Shown here one piece after another: positions 7,411 to 9,626 of a stretch of 9,626 bases of DNA; positions within the stretch are counted from its first letter, which is position 1, and each line of letters opens with the position of its first letter. The notes under the pieces were generated by a model. That model was not told the origin of the DNA and did not search any database. It saw nothing but the letters and a program-made list of their open reading frames with translations. The position numbers and the translations under genes were made by a program. This stretch comes from Bacillota bacterium (lineage in GTDB: Bacteria > Bacillota > Clostridia > Oscillospirales > Acutalibacteraceae), in contig JAEWRF010000088.1 of assembly GCA_023460155.1 (NCBI GenBank), positions 1 to 9,626 of the forward strand. The letters run 5' to 3'.

Positions 7411-7566
7411 GGAACCGCTGATTTAATGGAAAGTGCGACGGCGGCCGCATGATTTTTGCCGGCAAAGGAAAGAACGCGCGAATACTGCGGTATTCGAAGC
7501 ATCTGGATGTTGCTCGACGTAAAATCAGCCGGCCGGCGCGGCGTCCGGAGTAAATCAGCGGTTTCC
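7411..7566. mobile_element. MITE-like 156-bp imperfect palindrome in the glnA leader
   Basis: The ends are inverted repeats: GGAACCGCTGATTTA (7411-7425) and TAAATCAGCGGTTTCC (7551-7566), identical apart from one extra A. TA lies on both sides (7409-7410 and 7567-7568), as a 2-bp target duplication would. The arms pair further inwards in patches (CGGCCG, TGATTTT), and the centre is a perfect 7-bp hairpin, CGAATAC-TGCG-GTATTCG (7479-7496), so the whole element can fold back on itself. It is 56% G+C (88 of 156), while the 110 bases before it are 22%. It is too short to encode a transposase. The ends resemble those of IS5/IS1182-like elements, from memory only, so a non-autonomous MITE is inferred. 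The alternative is a conserved structured leader RNA of glnA. No T-run follows, so it is not a terminator. Confidence 0.7.
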
Positions 7567-7618
7567 TAAAATTGTGGCAGCGGGGCGGCGCTTCCTGCCA
7601 AGCGAAAGGAAAATTTCC

Positions 7619-7623
7619 GGAGG
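7619..7623 (+). promoter_or_regulatory. Ribosome binding site deciding the glnA start
   Basis: GGAGG (followed by another G) sits 7 nt before ATG 7631 but only 1 nt before ATG 7625. Spacing therefore favours 7631, which gives the family-like start MGKYSKNDIIRMI. Confidence 0.75.
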
Positions 7624-7630
7624 GATGAGC

Positions 7631-8962
7631 ATGGGAAAATATTCGAAAAATGATATTATCCGAATGATCGATGAATACAATGTCCGTTTCATCCGGCTTC
7701 AGTTTACCGATATTCTTGGAACTCTGAAAAACGTTGCGGTGACGGCGGGTCAGATGGAGAGAGCGCTGGACAACAAGTGCATGTTCGACGGTTCTTCCAT
7801 TGAGGGCTTTGTCCGGATTGAAGAATCCGACATGTACCTTCGCCCCGATTTGGATTCCTTTCTTATCTTTCCATGGAACACGCAGAACGGGCGTGTTGCG
7901 CGGCTGATCTGCGATATTTATAAGCCGGACGGAACCCCGTTTGAAGGCGATCCGCGCTATATTCTTAAAAAAACGCTGCAGGAAGCCGCCGGACGGGGCT
8001 ACACTTACAACGTGGGACCGGAATGTGAATTTTTCCTGTTCAACACGGACGAATTCGGCCATCCGACGACGAAGACGCAGGATACGGCGGGGTATTTCGA
8101 TCTTGGGCCTTCGGACCTCGGAGAAAGCGCGCGGCGGGACATCTGTCTGGATCTGGAGGAGATGGGATTTGAGATTGAGGCTTCCCATCATGAATTTGCA
8201 AACGCCCAGCATGAGATCGACTTCAAATACAGCGAGGCACTACTGGCGGCCGACCGTCTGATGACCTTTAAAATGGTCGTAAAAACCTGTGCGGATGCCC
8301 ACGGTTTGTGCGCAACGTTTATGCCGAAGCCGCTTGCCGGAAACTCCGGGTCGGGCCTTCATGTGAACATGTCGCTGTTCCGGAACGGCGAGAACGCATT
8401 TTATGATCCGGAAAGCGAGACAGGCCTGAGCCGGACGGCACTCAGCTTTATTGCGGGCGTCATGAGCCATATCCGGGGAATCTGCGCGGTGGCCAATCCG
8501 CTGGTGAACTCCTACAAACGTCTGGTTCCGGGGTTCGAAGCGCCGTGCCATATTGCGTGGACGATGAGCAACCGCAGCGCGCTGATCCGCGTACCTGCAG
8601 AGCGGGAGCGAAGCACGCGTGCCGAGCTGAGAAATCCGGATCCGGCCTGCAACCCTTATCTGACGTTTGCGCTTTTGCTTGCGGCGGGGCTTGACGGCAT
8701 TGACCGCGACCTGACTCCCCCGGAGCCTGCGGTCGCCAATATTTACGATATGGAGCCGGAGGAACGGAAGAGGCGGGGGATGGAAGAACTTCCGGAAGAC
8801 CTGCATTCCGCGCTGGAAGAAATGAAGGCGGATCCGATGATCCGGAAGGTGCTTGGAAATCACGTGTTTAACAAATATGTGGAAGCCAAGGAAAACGAGT
8901 GGCGGGATTTTTCCCATGCGGTGACCGAATGGGAAATCAGCCGGTATCTCAGTAAATTCTAA
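7631..8962 (+). CDS. glnA: Glutamine synthetase type I (GSI-alpha)
   Basis: Dodecameric cytosolic enzyme that makes glutamine from glutamate, ammonium and ATP, the main entry of ammonium into metabolism. The 443 residues match the Bacillus/Clostridium form. The N-terminal beta-grasp domain carries FDGSSIEGFVRIEESDMYL with Arg62, the residue at which B. subtilis GS is feedback-inhibited by glutamine. The catalytic domain has GPECEFFLF (metal-binding E131 and E133), NAQHEIDF, GSGLHVNMSL, the glutamate-gate loop LVPGFEAP (E303, equivalent to B. subtilis E304), NRSALIRVP and AELRNPDPACNPYL. No GSI-beta type adenylylation-site segment is evident. The start is ATG 7631, set by the GGAGG spacing; ATG 7625 would add only two residues. 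It lies 48 bp before the ANTAR gene with no terminator between, so the two are probably co-transcribed. Confidence 0.97.
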   Translation: MGKYSKNDIIRMIDEYNVRFIRLQFTDILGTLKNVAVTAGQMERALDNKCMFDGSSIEGFVRIEESDMYLRPDLDSFLIFPWNTQNGRVARLICDIYKPDGTPFEGDPRYILKKTLQEAAGRGYTYNVGPECEFFLFNTDEFGHPTTKTQDTAGYFDLGPSDLGESARRDICLDLEEMGFEIEASHHEFANAQHEIDFKYSEALLAADRLMTFKMVVKTCADAHGLCATFMPKPLAGNSGSGLHVNMSLFRNGENAFYDPESETGLSRTALSFIAGVMSHIRGICAVANPLVNSYKRLVPGFEAPCHIAWTMSNRSALIRVPAERERSTRAELRNPDPACNPYLTFALLLAAGLDGIDRDLTPPEPAVANIYDMEPEERKRRGMEELPEDLHSALEEMKADPMIRKVLGNHVFNKYVEAKENEWRDFSHAVTEWEISRYLSKF

Positions 8963-9010
8963 GAAAAGCTGTACCGGGCCATAATCCATCATTCCACGGA
9001 GTTGTTAAAT

Positions 9011-9553
9011 ATGAGCAGCATTATTGTAGCGAATTCGAATCCGGATTACGCGAAAAAAATAGCGGCCGTACTCCGTTCCAGCGGCCTGAATATCGGAGGA
9101 GTATGCACGACGGGCGCACAGGTTATCGATTTTGCGAATAAGCATTATCATGGCGGGGTGGTAATCAGCAGTATTAAGCTGAGGGATATGCCGGCCTTTA
9201 ATCTGCCGCGCGTGGTCGGCTCCGGCTATGACTTTTTGTATCTTGTAAGTCCGGAATTCGCGGGGGCGTGCGATTCGATCGAATCCGTCAGCCTGATGCT
9301 TCCGCTGAACCGGATGAGCTTGATTTCTACGGTCAATATGCTTTTGAATATTTCGGATTATACGTCCCTGAATATCAAAAAAAAGCTCAGCGGCGGAAAC
9401 ATTGATGAAAAGCAGCTTGTTAAAAACGCGAAGGATCTGCTGATGGAGCGAAACCATCTCACCGAGGCCCAGGCACACCGGTTTATTCAGAAAAAAAGTA
9501 TGGATACCGGAAAGAAAATGGTCGAGACTTCCATGATTATCCTCAGTTCTTAA
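9011..9553 (+). CDS. ANTAR-domain antiterminator with degenerate receiver domain (NitR/NasT-like)
   Basis: A 180-residue two-domain protein. Residues 3-115 resemble a response-regulator receiver, but the acidic pair is A7-N8, the phospho-acceptor position in VVISSIKLRDM is Ser54, and the conserved Lys near 98 is not seen. Phosphorylation control therefore looks lost. Residues about 120-178 form an ANTAR RNA-binding domain: AKDLLMERNHLTEAQAHRFI and QKKSMD (A140, K141, L144, M145, A155, M164, D165). ANTAR proteins bind paired hairpins in nascent RNA and prevent termination. A glnA-nitR pair with this kind of product is known from solventogenic clostridia, so a role in nitrogen control is likely. 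The start is ATG 9011, with GGAG (8998-9001) 9 nt upstream; TTG 9002 has no spacing to that site. I give no symbol because orthology cannot be tested here. Confidence 0.9.
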   Translation: MSSIIVANSNPDYAKKIAAVLRSSGLNIGGVCTTGAQVIDFANKHYHGGVVISSIKLRDMPAFNLPRVVGSGYDFLYLVSPEFAGACDSIESVSLMLPLNRMSLISTVNMLLNISDYTSLNIKKKLSGGNIDEKQLVKNAKDLLMERNHLTEAQAHRFIQKKSMDTGKKMVETSMIILSS

Positions 9554-9569
9554 GGAAAGGTGTGGCGGA

Positions 9570-9626
9570 ATGCAATTTACAAAAATGCAGGGCATCGGGA
9601 ACGATTATATCTACGTCAACTGCTTC
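9570..9626 (+). CDS. dapF: Diaminopimelate epimerase, N-terminal 19 codons
   Basis: The window ends 19 codons into this gene. MQFTKMQGIGNDYIYVNCF is the typical DapF N-terminus (K/Q-FTKMxGxGNDYxYVNCF), with the active-site Asn in GND. The family interconverts LL- and meso-diaminopimelate for lysine and peptidoglycan. AGGAAAGG (9553-9560) lies 9 nt before the ATG, and only 16 bp separate it from the ANTAR stop, so it may be read from the glnA promoter. The rest of the gene, and its catalytic cysteines, are outside. Confidence 0.9.
   Translation, partial: MQFTKMQGIGNDYIYVNCF

Noticed and set aside
7411..7566. Palindrome read as an intrinsic terminator for tyrS or a glnA attenuator
   Set aside because: The closing arm is followed by TAAAATTG with no T-run, and the stem is interrupted in several places.
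7395..7630. Glutamine riboswitch (glnA RNA) in the leader
   Set aside because: I could not find its conserved three-way junction pattern, and the class is known mainly from cyanobacteria and marine metagenomes; the inverted-repeat ends explain the structure better.
7403..8212. Minus-strand open frame spanning the palindromic element and the start of glnA
   Set aside because: It crosses a non-coding palindrome and the antisense of a certain gene; it could not be a transposase remnant, because only about 156 bp belong to the element.
8240..8992. Long minus-strand open frame (250 codons) opposite glnA
   Set aside because: It is rich in Arg, His and Pro as expected from reading a GC-rich gene backwards, and no family is recognised.

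Overview
The window reads as chromosomal housekeeping DNA from a Gram-positive, fairly GC-rich member of the Clostridia; an Oscillospiraceae/Ruminococcaceae-type genome is my best guess. The evidence is the gene order dxs-tlyA-nadK-argR-recN (a Firmicutes arrangement), a tyrosine T-box in front of tyrS, a GSI-alpha type glutamine synthetase followed by an ANTAR regulator, strong purine-rich ribosome binding sites, and sigma-A type promoters. All recognised genes are on the + strand and tightly packed.

Region 1 (1-5663) is one apparent operon. It holds the isoprenoid gene dxs (5' end just outside the window), the rRNA methyltransferase tlyA, NAD kinase (TTG start), the arginine repressor argR and the DNA-repair ATPase recN. 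Neighbours overlap or nearly touch: dxs/tlyA overlap by 119 bp, tlyA/nadK by 4 bp, nadK/argR by 1 bp, and argR/recN are 4 bp apart.

Region 2 (5660-7255) is a separately regulated tyrS unit. A near-perfect sigma-A promoter begins in the recN stop codon. It drives a complete T-box leader with a UAC (Tyr) specifier, a UGGU bulge, and mutually exclusive antiterminator and terminator helices. tyrS follows, then two contiguous small hairpins.

Region 3 (7256-9553) is the nitrogen unit. A very AT-rich stretch carries a strong promoter (TTGACA-N17-TAAAAT). About 10 nt below its expected start point lies a 156-bp imperfect palindrome with terminal inverted repeats. It looks like a miniature transposable element (MITE) and would be transcribed as a long hairpin in the glnA 5' leader. 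glnA follows, then an ANTAR-domain protein whose receiver domain lacks the phosphorylation residues. Glutamine synthetase assimilates ammonium, and the ANTAR protein is probably an RNA-binding antiterminator for nitrogen genes.

Region 4 (9570-9626) is the first 19 codons of dapF (diaminopimelate epimerase), 16 bp after the ANTAR gene.

No CRISPR, tRNA, rRNA or phage genes are visible. The most unusual items are the hairpin element in the glnA leader, the degenerate receiver of the ANTAR protein, and the long dxs/tlyA out-of-frame overlap at an A7 run. I see no clear wholly new multi-gene system.
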